DNA of 64,000 nt from Nectonema munidae (taxonomy: Eukaryota > Nematomorpha > Nectonematoida > Nectonematidae): contig JAUIRK010000242.1 in NCBI GenBank assembly GCA_030549495.1, forward strand, positions 186,001-250,000. Direction: 5' to 3'. The notes below the pieces were generated by a model. That model did not search any database. It was not told where the DNA came from and saw nothing but the letters and a program-made list of their open reading frames with translations. The translations under genes and the position numbers were made by a program. Shown here one piece after another: positions 37,354 to 49,900 of the stretch (positions within the stretch are counted from its first letter, which is position 1; the number at the start of each line of letters is the position of its first letter).

Positions 37354-40300
37354 GTAAGAGAGATTTCATTTTTCAGATTTTCCGATTTCTATGCTCTTTA
37401 TAACGAATTTCACGATAAGCGCAAAATACTTTAAATAACTCAAAACAAATGGAACTTAGATTGACTATTTACTCTAACTATCCCTAATTTCCTTTAATTT
37501 GCACGTATAGGACGTATAAACCTTACTATTCAATCTCCTAGTAAACAAAAGCATTTCTTTTACATGAGGCATATTTATTTTTTATATTTTAATTTATGCT
37601 AGTTTAGTCTAAGGCGCTTAATTTTATTGTGTAATTGCGAAATATCTTTATTTCATTTTCGTCTGCTTTTTTCAATGACTTTGAATATAAATCGTCTGCG
37701 TTTTTTTAGATATCGTCTGCTTTGCCTGGCCTTAAATGGGTTAAACAAGTAGTTTTTGTAGATTTTGCTGCTTTTTATTCATAATTATAATTTTCACATC
37801 TGTGATACCGGAAAGAAGAAATTCCAGTGATTTTAAGCGTTAGTTTATAGTGGCAAAAATATATAAAATTATCTTTCAACGTAAAAGAATAATATTTTTC
37901 AATAATGTAATTGAAAAATATAAATAAATATTTTTAGTTTTTCCTGGCTTCCCACTTATATGTTCATTTGATTTTATGCTTGTCATGGAAGCACAGATGA
38001 AACCCACGATTGAAATTATTTTAAAAAATATATTTTATCCATATGTGAATGACTGAAAGAAATATTTCAATAAATGCAAAGTTTTTTGATATATGGCTTC
38101 AGAAAGAATTTGGCAATTATGTCATTCAGTCATCCAAAAGCAGCTTAGAAATTAAAGCTTCCAAATTAGTATAAACGATTCCTTATAAGAAATTAAAAGT
38201 GGAAACACATGAAGTTAATTAAAATTTATTATTTTAACTATATTTAAACCACCCTAAACCCAAGGCATGATGTTCAAGATATTTCCCATGTTTATGAGAA
38301 TGTTTTTGTTAATACCAAAATTCCCTTCTAAAACGAAGTTTGGAAGCTAATTTAGTGATTTAAAGAGGCATCTTTTGTCTCAATTTTTAAAGCTGACTTA
38401 GACTTTAAATTTTATCTTGTGAACTCTAAACATTTTTTGTTATTGATTTTAAATTCAATTTCTTAAATATTGACAATATAATTTATTTTTAGATAATCTG
38501 ATACTTTGTATTCAGCATTATTACATGGCGATTAAATACAACTTTAGTAAAATAAAATGTGAAAGTATTACAATTAATAAAAAAATTTTCCAACTTTTTT
38601 TTTAATTTGGGGTATATTTATATGATCTATTTTTAATAAACAATATGAGAATTTTAAAACATTTTTTCTATGAAAGTTCTGTTTAAATGAAAATTCCCAG
38701 TAACATCATGTAATAATTTAAAATTTTTCATACTAAAAATAATTTTCAAAATATTGAATCTTAACATATGGAAGTTCTTCTGACCCGGCAAGTCAAGATG
38801 TCAGGTTCGCTAACTAATCATAAATCAAAATTTCAAATAGATGGTCAGAATTTTCATACTGGATATCGAAATTGGCATATTCCTGAAGTAAGCTGTGTAG
38901 TAAAATTTTGTTCTATTTAAAAGAATAACTTTGTAGAGAGCATATCATTTTCTATTCAAAACTAAAATGTCAAAATATTTGCGTATAATTAGCGTCTTTA
39001 GATGAATGACACCTTTTTCATATTTGATAGACTCTCAAAGCACGTGTTTCCGACTGATGTGCGAAAATACGGGAAGAGTTTGTGCAAGGAGTTCATTGAA
39101 CCCACAACTGGTAGAATGTATCTGTGCCATCGATAACAGAGGAGATCGCTCAACGTTTTACGACACTGAAAGCATGATGTGTAAGGGTAAGAACTCTTAA
39201 AACGTTTGCCCAAATTTTTGTCTTCTACATCGAAAGAAAATCATTCCTATGAGAAATTTCTTCCTTTCATTCTCTTCACGATTATTTTTCTTGCAATGTG
39301 CATTCCACCGAATACAACAAATTTACTTCTAAGGACTTTTATACTAAGAATATAAAAGTTACTGCAATTGAACTTTTAAATGCTGAATAAATTGATCCAA
39401 GTTGAAGATTGATCCATAGATGAACCGAGCGTGAACAGACTAATATTTGGGAGTAGATGGGAAAAAGTTTGTATATGAAAGGAATCTTCAAACACTAAAA
39501 ATAAAAACTTAATTTAAATAAGTATTTAGCAATGATATTGTTGATTGCTCGACCTCATTATCTCAATAATTTTCAAATTTATGCCAGTGAATCTGCATTA
39601 TTATTATTATTGCTTCTCATATAAAACACATATTTTGTAAAAAAAAATTATAATTTGATTACATAGTAAAGTACCAAGAGCTATAATACACATGTTTGCA
39701 AATAAAGCTTCAATCCTTTTTCATAACATCCCATTTTTCAGAGATATGAATGAAGAAAGCATAATTATGTGCGCAATTTGAGCGTATCTTATAAAGGGAA
39801 ACACCACTTAGTTTTTTGAAGTAGGTAGTAACTTAGTATCAAAATTTTGTTTCATTTACTATAAATAAATTAGAAAATCACTTTGGCATATACCTTCAAT
39901 AATAAATTGTAAAACTTAATTGAAGATTTAAGTAATTGAATAGCACTTTGAGTTCAAGTGAAATGCTTTCAAATTTAAGTGAAATATTTTAAAATTCAAG
40001 TGGAATTTTTTTGACTTTATGTCCCACTTAAAATTTTTTATACGAATTATTTTAATTTGGAATATTTTTATTTTTTAACTATTTTTTATTGTTTTGAAAA
40101 TGCTCGATTTTTTATGAGGAGGATAAATATTGTATTACACATCTGCTACAAATTCGAGTTCTAGAATAAAAATTGCAGTACTTCAACTTATTTAACATTT
40201 TTCTAGTTCAACGAAAAATTTAAAAAAAAATGAAAACTTCAAACGAAAAATTAAAAAAAAAATGCAAATTAAAAGTTTATTTTTATAAGGACATTTATTA

Positions 40301-42101
40301 CTGATTTAAAAAATTAGAAATCTTATTCATTTAATGGTAAGTGCGTATTTCTTTAGCAATCTTTAATACGATCTGATTGGGTGATTTCATTTATTCCAGT
40401 TATGACGCAACCAATCAAATCAATATCAAAAGTTGTCTTTGGACTTATAATAATTAATATATGGAAAAATGATTTTTGTTTGAAAATTTTTATCTAAAAC
40501 TATTTTAATTTGAAATATTTGTATTTTTTAGATCTATAAACTTAAAATTAGAATTAAACAAATTTACTGAAAAACAAAATAACTTACTATGAAATTAAAA
40601 AGAAACTAAAGTATCATAAATATAAAACGTAACTCAAAATTTCAGAATTTCAGAACTCTCTTCATCTCTTATTTGTAACGGATGTGTAATACAATGTTTA
40701 TCTTTCTCTTCATAAAAAAAATCAAACATTTTGAAACCTATAAAAAATAGAGAAATTATTGGAATTTTGATTTGTAAATAAAAATTTTCAAGTTAAATCT
40801 AACGATAAAATATTTCATATTTATATATGAAAACATTTCACTTTAACTTGAAATGCTATATAACAAATATTCAAAGTAAAAATTCAACCAAAAACTCCAT
40901 TTTTCTTATGATTAAGTCAATAATATTTTTTCAAAAAAACAGTGGCCTGTTTGGGAGATATATGAAAGTTTATTAAAAAAAAACTCTCAAATTTCAAATA
41001 AAAATAAAAAATTCAAAATTTATAGGAAAGTCATTACGAAAACTCTTCTAATTTTTAACTAATCATATCAGTGTAAATCGTTAACTAAATTAATTTCCTA
41101 GCTTATCCCTAAGATTTGCCAATTAAATTAGTTAATTCAATAAATCTTTTTCTCTGTGTATAAAAAAGTCCAGGATATTATACAAAGATCACAAATTTTG
41201 ATCTTTGCAATGTGATATAACATATGTAATTATATAAAGAAACTCAGATGGTTAAGATTTAGCAAAAAAAATTAAGTGAAATATTTCAAGAGTCCATATG
41301 GTGTATTTACATTGATTCGATTGATATGAAAGATATATAATAATATATAATTGATATTGTATTAAGCATAATGAAAATCCTTAAAAAAATGGAGAATCTT
41401 AATCATCCTGACCTTAGTTTGTTTCCTCGAATGGACTTTTGCCTTTGATATGATCCTTCAAACTTTTTATCTATATTTTAGTTATGTACTGTTCTTATCA
41501 TGAATTTTCTTATATTTTTATACTTTGTTACTTTAAAACTTCTTTGTTGTAAATTCTTTGAAAATAAATTTCATTCTTTCTTTCTATTTGATGTAAAGAG
41601 AGCGCATTTCAAATACTTTAGAGATAACGGTTTCCATGCGACTGGTTCTTCACATAAACACCATCAAATTTGACGTCAGATTGATAAATCGACTGAGTCC
41701 CGAGTTCCGACAGCTTCAAGAGCAATTTATTCGATCGACCTACCTCATGTTCCAAGCCAACCAAAGACTTCTCGACATCGTGCTGAATATGGCAATTATG
41801 AGGGTTACTGCTGGATCTGTTGTCATCCACTCAAACGTGGAGATCAAGCCTTCCAAAAACTTCACAATAGACTCCTTCAAGCAGGACTTGATTGAGGGAA
41901 TGAAGCACTCCCAGAAGTTCCCCATCGACTTGACGAACACTACGATTGACGAGCTGTACATTCTGGACCCGTGCAAAGGAAGCAAGAGTTTGTGTGATGA
42001 AAACGCGGACTGCCTTTCCGAAAAGGGCGTCTTTGACAAGTGTGTGTGTAAGGACGGCTACCAAATGGCCTACTCAGATGTGTACGGCGAAAAATGCGTT
42101 A
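37302..42101 (+). CDS. Secreted EGF-SEA-EGF protein (spliced, 3' end uncertain)
   Basis: Join 37302-37353, 39031-39186 and 41622-42101. All junctions are phase 1, the hallmark of shuffled extracellular modules. Residues 1-17 (MFLQLCYLFLIFFFTYT) are a classic signal peptide. EGF-like module 1 has cysteines 23, 28, 35, 47, 49, 68. A SEA module covers about 71-172 and contains GSVVI (G134-S135), the position where SEA domains cleave themselves. EGF module 2 has cysteines 187, 194, 200, 210, 212, 228. Family knowledge: SEA plus EGF modules occur in mucins, agrin and other cell-surface glycoproteins; the self-cleaved halves stay associated. I cannot name an ortholog. After the GTAAGT donor at 42102 I found no transmembrane exon. 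The shortest choices are read-through to a stop at 42128, or splicing to 42190, which gives K-I-stop. The protein may therefore be wholly secreted, or membrane exons may be missing. Confidence 0.8.
37622..37740. mobile_element. TTAA-flanked miniature element (family T) in EGF-SEA intron 1
   Basis: Shares TTTTTTCAATGACTTTGAAT, ATAAATCGTCTGCG and ATATCGTCTG with 62459-62573. It ends AAATGGG next to TTAA (37741-37744), with a TTAA also at 37618-37621. The left terminus is eroded. Confidence 0.7.
39031..39186 (+). CDS. EGF-like module 1 exon
   Basis: Acceptor ACCTTTTTCATATTTGATAG ends at 39030 and a GGTAAGA donor follows 39186. This is a symmetric phase 1-1 exon of 51 whole codons with six cysteines in EGF order (C-x4-C-x6-C-x11-C-x-C-x18-C). 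The spacing is typical apart from a longish last loop. Confidence 0.8.
39187..41621 (+). other. Intron 2 of the EGF-SEA gene
   Basis: 2.4 kb, very AT-rich. Contains AAGTGAAAT-type repeats around 39930-40030 with an inverted relative near 40850, suggesting an old foldback element. No additional exon found. Confidence 0.55.
41622..42101 (+). CDS. SEA + EGF module exon
   Basis: The acceptor AG ends at 41621; the frame is also open further upstream to about 41600. The exon is phase 1-1, 159 codons, ending at a strong A/GTAAGT donor. It opens with ITVSMRLVLHINTIKFDVRL, a SEA-type first strand, followed by the SEA helix SPEFRQLQEQFIRS. GSVVI follows, then NVEIKPS, and after it a six-cysteine EGF module starting DPCKGSKSLC. 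The exon is clearly richer in G+C than its surroundings. Confidence 0.88.
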
Positions 42102-42254
42102 GTAAGTTCTCTTCCACTCTTTTATTGTGACCGCATGAAAGAGTTAAAAATGGGGACCGTTATATCGACCCTTAGTAATTTCTCTTTTAGAAATTTGACT
42201 CGTAAAGCAATTTCCCCTCACTTGATTCCACTCCATTGGTTATTCCAATGAAAA

Positions 42255-43480
42255 TTGAACTTGAATCAATTATAATGATAGATAGTCATTAATTTAGTTA
42301 GTTAATTATACGCTAGTTGATTATTTGGTTAACTAGTCAATTTGATTATTTCTAAGTTAGTTAAAAAGAGAATGAATTTGATTCAAGATAATTTCATCTG
42401 TTAAAATTTCATTAACCCGTAAACTAAATAAATAACCGTTAACTATCAAACTAACTAAGATAATTTCTAAAATAAATATTAAATAATCATAATTTTGTTT
42501 ATTATTTTGTTTTAATAAATTTCAACCATTCTTTTGAATATCAGGAATAAAATTTTCGGAATGGAAATTGTTTCAAATTATGAATTTTTTTACTGATCTA
42601 TCCTTTCTTTAAAGTGTCGATTCACTTTTTACTACAAACGGGACAATTTGTTGATTGACTCTCTTATTTTCGAATATAATTAAAATAGTATTCATTTTTC
42701 TATAACTTGATACATAATATATTTTATAAAATAGATTAGAAAATACTTAGTGAACCAATCAAAACGTTTTAATACCAAATACTTTTCAAAGGCGCATCAG
42801 CCCAAATCTGCTCTATAGTTTTCTTTCTATCTACAAATATAAAAATAATATTTCTGCATAAATAACTATTTCGCTAAAAATATTCTAAAATTTCACCTTA
42901 AAGTGTAGATCAACTATAAATAAAAGAAGAGTGAATTCACTTTTGGCGAATGTTTGCGTCACCGTCTTCTCCCGATCTCACAAATTTGGACAGCTTTTAA
43001 TTCATCTGCCTTACCTATTTTTAGAAGGTGATGCGTAACTGCGCTCCAAAGAAAAGACGTCTTTGCAGACTTTCTTAGTGGTTTAGCAGAAGCTTGAAGC
43101 CAACTCATTTTAAAATCAAACGCTTCCTATTCATTAGAAATTATTATTTCGCATTCTTTACACACATTGTTTCACTCTTAGAAATTCGCAAGCCAATGTT
43201 TTTATTTGTAAATAAAACATCGTATTACATTTTTTAAATACCAATAAAATATTTTACAACTTTTTTGCTTATTGAATATTTTGAGTTTTGAATCAAAAGT
43301 AATGAGAAACGACAAAAGCAGACACCAATCAGAGCCACCGTACAATTAATATGGAACCATTGGGCCAATGAAAATACTTCTTTAAATTTTATTGTACAAA
43401 ATTGTCTAGATTATTATATGTCTTCAAACTTTGTGACTTTTCCTAAAATTACAAGAGGCATCTTTTGCTACAGTAGTTGA
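42255..43480. other. AT-rich sequence after EGF-SEA exon 3
   Basis: Contains a GTTAGTTAA-type inverted repeat (about 42290-42460: TTTAGTTAGTTAATTA and inverse AACTAACTAAG). I searched here for transmembrane or further EGF exons and found none. Confidence 0.45.
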
Positions 43481-43689
43481 ATGACTCTCTCATGTAAAAA
43501 CTGTCAATCAAAATCAAATTTACAATTTTTTCAACAAATGTTTTGTATTATTATTCCATAACTTATAAGTTATAACTTAGTGTCTACATTAGATACACTC
43601 TTGAAAACTTATAATCATATATATATATATATATATTGGAACACATAACACTTATATATACATATTTTTAAGAAAAACGTGTCAACTTT

Positions 43690-44215
43690 GTATCAAATGT
43701 CAATCAAAATTTTGATTGATGATAAAATTGCGTACGAAAACATTTATTCAAATTTAAAATAAGATTAATCTTTTTATACCAAATTGAGGATGCTGATTTT
43801 ATTTTTAAATTAAGTTATTAGGGTTAAGAAATATATAAGTGTCAATCAAATTTGCGGTTTCGTGTGAGAATGTGTCTCGAATAACATTTTAAATAAATTG
43901 AGCATGCTGTTTCTTTTCTCTGCTCATTTTTTTGCAATTAGACTTTAAAGTGTAAAGATATCAATCATATTTGTTGTTCACGCCAAATAACAATTTCCGA
44001 AGATATTATTTATATTCTCAATAACATATCATTTTTATACTAAAAACTAGATCATACTAATTTCATTTTTCGACGCAGTTTTCGTGATTAGGATGTGAAA
44101 ATATAAATAAAAATAAAAAAAAACAAACAGTTATTCACATTTTGAGTAGAATATTTTTAACTAAATTGACCATACTGTTACTATTTTTTGGCTAAGTTTT
44201 GACCATTACTGTGAA
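43690..44215 (+). repeat. Degenerate tandem array, period about 135 bp
   Basis: About four diverged units begin TGTCAATCAAA or ATCAATCAT, each followed by a variable CG-containing stretch, AATAACATTTT, AAATTGAGCATGCTG-like and a T-rich block. Starts fall near 43698, 43840, 43969 and 44118; a weaker earlier unit starts near 43501. Confidence 0.55.
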
Positions 44216-45179
44216 AAAATGTTTCAAAATGCATTTCAATTTGTAATTCACTAAAGAAGTAATCTGAAAATTTTCTAACAGTTAGAGTTACAATAACTAT
44301 GCCAGAACCCACTATGTGAAGAATTCTGAATATTTTTTTATAAATGTGAATCGAATTCGACAAATTTTCCCCTTCATTGTAAAAGAGAGAGTCTTTTAGA
44401 TGATAAAGGCGAAAAACTTTTTGTAAAAGAAAAAAGAGGATTATGAATGATTACATGAAGAACAAAACTTTTCAAAAAGGATTGATTGCGCAACAAATAT
44501 CCAGAGTGATATATGTTCATTTCACGTGATACTACACCACATAATATTGATATAAAAAAAGGCAATATCAAGAAAGAGATTCTCTTAAAAAAAGCTCCAA
44601 AATCGCTTAAATTTAGAATGTAATAAATCTCTGAAAAAAGCGCTTTTGAACACAGATTACACAAAATGAATTTCTGATGTAAATCAGAAATACCAAGCAA
44701 AGATGAATTTAAAATGAAGAAAAAAATGAGATACAATGTAAAGTATAGGAGAAATGAAACGTAAACTACAACCAAATATCGAATTCGTAAACGAAACAAT
44801 AGAGATCCTATTGCTATATATATAGTTCAAAGTTGTCTCTTTAATTAGTAAACGAAGGGAAGGATAAACTAAGGAACAAGAATCAAACGAAGGAAGACGA
44901 AAAGTGCTCTGTTTAATTTGAGTAACACTCAGTAATATTTTTCACCACGCCATTTTGTAGCAATTTTTATAAAAATTATTTTGCTAAATAAATTTTTTTA
45001 TCATTTATGCCAAAGATAAAATCATTAATGAATCAAGAAAAAAATTATCTTATCCATTGAGCTTAAATAGACAAAAGTCTATTTAGTGTTGAAATAACTG
45101 AAAATATACCCGTTTTAATTACACCCAAATGGAGTATTCATTACCCGTGTGTCAGGAATGGATCTTGGTCAAAAATGTA

Positions 45180-45203
45180 GGGGGGGGGGGGGGGGGGGGG
45201 GGG
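45180..45203 (+). repeat. G homopolymer, about 24 bases
   Basis: An uninterrupted G run between AAAAATGTA and CTGTGCC. A shorter G run with C-rich flank lies near 46036. Long homopolymers are often mis-sized in assemblies. Confidence 0.95.
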
Positions 45204-45296
45204 CTGTGCCACTTTTTCGAATTTTTTTCTAATATTTTCTATCGTGAAAAGTTGTTATTTAAACGTTTAAACTAACTTTTCCGTTTTTATCAAAAC

Positions 45297-45430
45297 ATTA
45301 GTGGTTTAGTGGCTGCGAGGTTAAACGGTTAGAAGCGCTGCTATCGATCTGAAGTTCCAGGTTTAAGCCTCGCTTCTGCTATAGATTATCCATAGCTCGA
45401 TGTTAGATGCAAATTAGTACTTTTTTCGAT
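45297..45430 (+). mobile_element. tRNA-derived SINE fragment
   Basis: GGTTAAACGGTTAGAAGCGC resembles an A-box region and CCAGGTTTAAGCCTCGC a decayed B-box, with an intervening anticodon-like arm. It runs on into AT-rich DNA. No clear target duplication. Confidence 0.5.
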
Positions 45431-47149
45431 GAAAATACCACACCACCTTAACCCCTAATCATAAAGATTCAAATTCAAAGTTACTACATTGTTTAATTGC
45501 TACATTGTTTTTATAATTTCATTTCATGACAAAAATATCGTCATAAAAAATAGAGAAAATTTAATTTACTGAATGGAATGCAAATTGTTCAAAAATGATA
45601 AAAAAAATATTTGACCACAAATTAACCAAAGTTAAACAAACAGTAAGCATAATTTACATCTAGTTTGAAAAAAGTATTTTCATAATCAAATTGAACATCT
45701 TTAATTTGCTGTGTATAGATAAGCTTACTTTAAAATAATGAGAAAAAGTGTTTAGCGATAAGTCATCAAGCTAATTTACTGACAAAAAATATTTTGGCCG
45801 AATTAATCACCAAAATTTAGTTTATTGAATAAATTAAGACAGTATTAAGCAAAAAAGTCAAATTATAATATATTTTGAAGTTTATACATTAGACATTGAT
45901 TGAGAGGTTTAATTGATTTTTGACAGGTTTGATTGATTTTCATAAAAAAAAATAACGCAATCAGATTTTCAATCTATTATTTAGTGGGATCATTTTTGAA
46001 TTTTGTAAAAATATTCAATATTTTAGGAATAAATGAGGGGGGGGGGCAAAAAAACACGACCCCATCCCCTTGTGACTGAGAAAATAAAAATAGCTTGTCA
46101 TAAATATGATTAAGGAATTCAAAGTTTATAATTACAAAAAGCTCAAATTTCATTGATATAGAATGAGGAAAGAAAGGAGAATACATGAAATGTGAAACAT
46201 TTGAACGTTTTGAATAATGAAATGGACTACAAGCTCATCAGTCAAAAAAGAAAGAAATTAAGAAGATAAAAATTTTGAAATAGTTAATATGCAAAGTGAG
46301 TGAAATATAATTAATTGAGAAGAAGCCGTTATAAGTTCCAAAAATAAAGTTAGCAAAGAAATAAAAGATAGCAGATATAAAACTAAAAAAGATGTTTCTA
46401 CGAATAAGGAGTCCAGACTTTCACTCCGTTCTAATTGTAGAACATTGGATCAGAGATTTTTTAATATTAATCTTAGGGTCATCCGTCATCCATATATGAC
46501 GCCGAAAGGTAATAGAAGAGAGGGAAGGTCAACCCAAATTAGGATGTTCTTTGTTGGATGTGGTGTGATTTTTATGCTTTAATATAAGGCTATAGATTAT
46601 ATATAAATCTAAAAATGAGTGATAGATGCCATTTGTTAGTTTTCTTCTAATCTGAGTATCTTCTAAATTTGATTGTTCAATCATAGTCTATTACTTTCCG
46701 AGTATTCTCAAGGGAATTTGGTGACACCGTAAGCGGCATTGATTAGCCTTTTGTGTAGCCAGGTCAAAATTAAATCGAAAAAAAGTAAGTCAAATAGAAG
46801 GGTGAACTTTTATTTTTTTTCTTGATTTTGGCCTATCTAAAATTTGTATATATTTATATGACCAAATGAACTTACTTTATCTTAAATTTACCAAATTAAT
46901 GAAAAACCCTTATTATTTAATTTTAATATTAAAATTAGATCCAGATTGGCATTAAAATTTAATGAAATTATTCTCTGCATGAGTAATAGGAAAAGTCAAG
47001 TTACAAATATATTCCCTTACTCCTTCTCTTACTCTTAGTCCCCTCTCAGCCCTTGTAGAAAAGTGAAAAATTTCTAGAACAAAAAATTTACATGAAAGTG
47101 TAAATCATGAAAGTAGTAATGAAAAACGAAAAAGAAAGCTATTCTTAAT

Positions 47150-47900
47150 TATTACAAACGTGCGGCGTTAGAATGCTATATTGGTGATGTTAGCTAAAGA
47201 GCAATGCTAGCCACAAACGCCGTACATGAAGCGGCTGTTCGATCTAAAGTGTCAGAAGATACATTTTTCGAGGCCAAAGCCAGTAATAATATATCACTTG
47301 TAACGAAAACAGTCCATTTCACCAAGACAGTATTTTAGCAAAACAAGTCTAATCTTATTAAAGATTATTAAAGAGTAATATATGCCAAAATAAACGTTTG
47401 ATGCCGATGCTGGAATGGAGTTGGTAATACACACGCTCGCTGAATTTTGGCTTAGCCAGCCTACCGATTTGGCATGTGGATTACACTATATGTAAACAGT
47501 TTGATCAATTCGTCATTATGAGATTTATGTTGGAGAGTATTGATAGTAAGAAACGATAATGCTAGTATGATTTTCTAATTGCAGTAATAAATAAAAGAAC
47601 AAAAACGCTGAAAGCTGATAGGTTGCGGGCCCAAAATTTCAGAAACTGGAGTCCAGTTACAAGAAAAAGAAGCACAGTCACTTGCTGCTTGCGGGAGTTG
47701 AGCTGCGTGATAGACGAGATTGCGTTCATTAGGTTATGGCTCATATGCGCTATGCACTATGTTTCAGCCACTGAGATGCTAAACAGTAGAACGGAAGCTC
47801 CGTAATTTCTAGATCACAATGCTTTCGTTCGTTCAGCGATTTCTTTTGAGAAAGATCGTTGTGTCGATCAGCTAGTTGCCCAAAATTCAAGCGTAATGCG
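47150..47900. other. G+C-richer stretch, unrecognised
   Basis: Composition resembles decayed coding DNA (GCGGCGTTAGAATGC, CACTTGCTGCTTGCGGGAG), with 60-codon open stretches on both strands at 47562-47805, none recognised. It may be an old element or a lost exon. Confidence 0.25.
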
Positions 47901-48128
47901 TTTTAACTTTAGACACGTTATGTGCTTGTGTAGAGGGTAAGAATGCCTATATGTTTAGCATATAGAATGATTTTACTCATAATGTTAAATATTTAATATA
48001 CAATAATTACGTAAAATTAGACAAATGAAAAAAGACTTAATAAATATTCTTAAAAGTTTCAACCCCTAAAAAAAGCTAAAGAGGTTCTTATCCTGGATCA
48101 AGATTATATTGTAATTGCTAGCATATCC

Positions 48129-49672
48129 AGCGTTGCCAGATCTACGGATTTATCCATATTTTACGGATTTTTGAGGCTAAAATAGTCCTACGGATTTTTG
48201 ACTCTTCCAGATTTTTCTACGGATTATTTTTTTCTACGGATTTTTCGGTTCATTGAAAATTTTTTTTGGCTTTTAATAAAATCATAAAAAAAAATTTTTC
48301 TCCATTTTTTAAATTCTGAAATGTGAGGGCCAATTTTTAAATAAAATATATTTTACACAAATAAATTTCAATTTAAATTTGGTTTATTTCAATTTTAAGA
48401 CTATGTCTGATTCCGATAATTATATTTCTGAAGTTTTTTCTCTTAAAAAAACTTAAAACGAGAATATATGATTAATCTTACAAAAAAGAGTGGGAAAAGA
48501 AATGGGATTGACTCAAAAAAGGTGGTTTAGAATGCTCAGCATTTTGTATTTTATGTCTAATAAATTGTTGGTTGTAAGTGGTGGATTTAAAGATCTCGAA
48601 AAGCATGCCAAAATAGCTCTTCACATGAAAAATGCAAAAAATTTGGAAAATACAGAAAAAAACTTTCAATCTTTTTATGAAAAAAAGAAAATGATGATCC
48701 CGTGAAAAAATCAGAAGTTATATTTTGCAACTGGTTAGTTGAGCATAATTTACCTTTTCTCATTTCTGACCATTTTACGAAGTTATTGGCAAGACTCTGT
48801 CCAGACTCATCCATAGTCAAAAGTTTAAGTACATGCTTAAGTTGGAAGATTTCCTCATATCGTAAAAACTGATGAAATAGATAAACTGACTGATGAGTAT
48901 TTAGATTATCAGTTTTTCAAATTTCCTGATGGCTTTGAGAATTTTGAGGTTGATCTTTTTTGGCGAAAGATTGCGAAAGTGCAAACTTCAGATAAAAAAT
49001 TCAGGTTTCCAATTTTATGCGGACTGATGATGGCATTATTAGTATTACCACATTCAAATGCCGATTGTGAACGCCTCTTCAGTTATGGAATTACTTCAAA
49101 TCCGTTTTTTATTTGCTATATCTTATGTTTTTTCCATTACAGCATGATTAACAATATAAAAACTAATAAAAGGAACCAGCTTGGTTTAGATACCATCTCA
49201 GGCCTATTACACATCAAAACCAATGACCCAGGAAAACCTTGTTATAAATATGAGCCTCCAGAAAGTTATATCAATTCTACAAATGTAACCCCTAAGTGAT
49301 GGAATATTTAAGGCAATCAAGGCAGTGTAATATATTGTGTTTTTTCATCATTTTTTTCTTATGTTACTTTTTTTATATATATTGTGTTTTTATTTTTCCA
49401 TAGTTTAATTCAATTTTTTATTTTGTTTGTTGTTCTTATGTTGATTTTAGAATAAAATATAGTTTTTAGTGATTCACTAAATGTAAAGAGGCACCATACT
49501 TAAAAAATTTTATGATTTGGAATACTATTACTGAGAGATATAAAAAAATGATCTGACAAAAATTAAAAAAAATGAAGAGCCTCGGACCACCGAAAAATAT
49601 TGGATCTACGAATTTCTAAGGATTTTTTGAAGCAAGTTTACGGATTTTTGATAAAATATGCCTGGCAACACT
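48129..49672 (+). mobile_element. hAT-family DNA transposon, internally deleted and decayed
   Basis: Ends are AGCGTTGCCAGA... and ...CCTGGCAACACT, imperfect terminal inverted repeats that extend into repeated TACGGATTTTT blocks. It is flanked by an 8-bp target duplication, GCATATCC (48121-48128) and GCATATCT (49673-49680), 7 of 8 identical. Inside, on the + strand, are a BED/zinc-finger-like remnant (GGFKDLEKHAKIALHMKNAK), VEHNLPFLISDHFTKLLA, then after a large gap the hAT dimerisation block LVLPHSNADCERLFS and a C-terminal tail PCYKYEPPES. The catalytic middle is missing and the reading frame is broken, so it cannot make transposase. Confidence 0.88.
48490..49299 (+). pseudogene. hAT transposase remnant (N-terminal finger and C-terminal dimerisation domain only)
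   Basis: Pieces in at least two frames. About 48490-48705 codes the finger-like N-terminus. About 48715-48830 continues in another frame with the VEHNLPF block. About 48860-49299 codes the pre-dimerisation acidic segment and LPHSNADCERLFS. The RNase-H-like core between them is deleted. Family assignment rests on these well-known hAT motifs. Confidence 0.8.
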
Positions 49673-49744
49673 GCATATCTCTTTTACTAGATGGATCTAG
49701 CCTCATTGAAGTGTCTATTTTCTGGAAAAGAATCGTTCTTTATA

Positions 49745-49900
49745 AAGGTAAAGGTACCCCGGGGTGTTTTCATCGAGAAGGCACAATTGCGCGGCTTGTA
49801 TCGAACTATAAGGAAAGCAGGCTTGATGCGAAATCGAACCCAAGACCTTGAGTTATCAAATCCAGCATCTAACCAACCCTACTCACGCCCCTATACGGTT
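49745..49900 (-). mobile_element. tRNA-derived SINE (family B)
   Basis: On the minus strand it reads GGGGCGTGAGTAGGGTTGG ... GGTCTTGGGTTCGATTTCG ... CCTTCTCGATGAAAACACCC, a tRNA-like head with B-box followed by a family-specific tail. The same body and tail recur at 51082-51232 and 3172-3290. It lies just downstream of the hAT element and 270 bp before the AGPAT start. Confidence 0.78.

Noticed and set aside
39002-39030. Upstream start of EGF exon at the AG ending 39001
   Set aside because: Splicing there puts TGA immediately in frame; the AG at 39030 keeps the frame and phase.
41740-42064. Antisense ORFs over the SEA exon
   Set aside because: Shadows of the well-supported + strand SEA-EGF coding frame.
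44374-44799. 141-residue minus-strand hydrophobic ORF (receptor-like)
   Set aside because: It lies opposite purine-rich AT DNA, which yields Phe/Leu/Ile-rich frames by chance; no conserved receptor motif seen.
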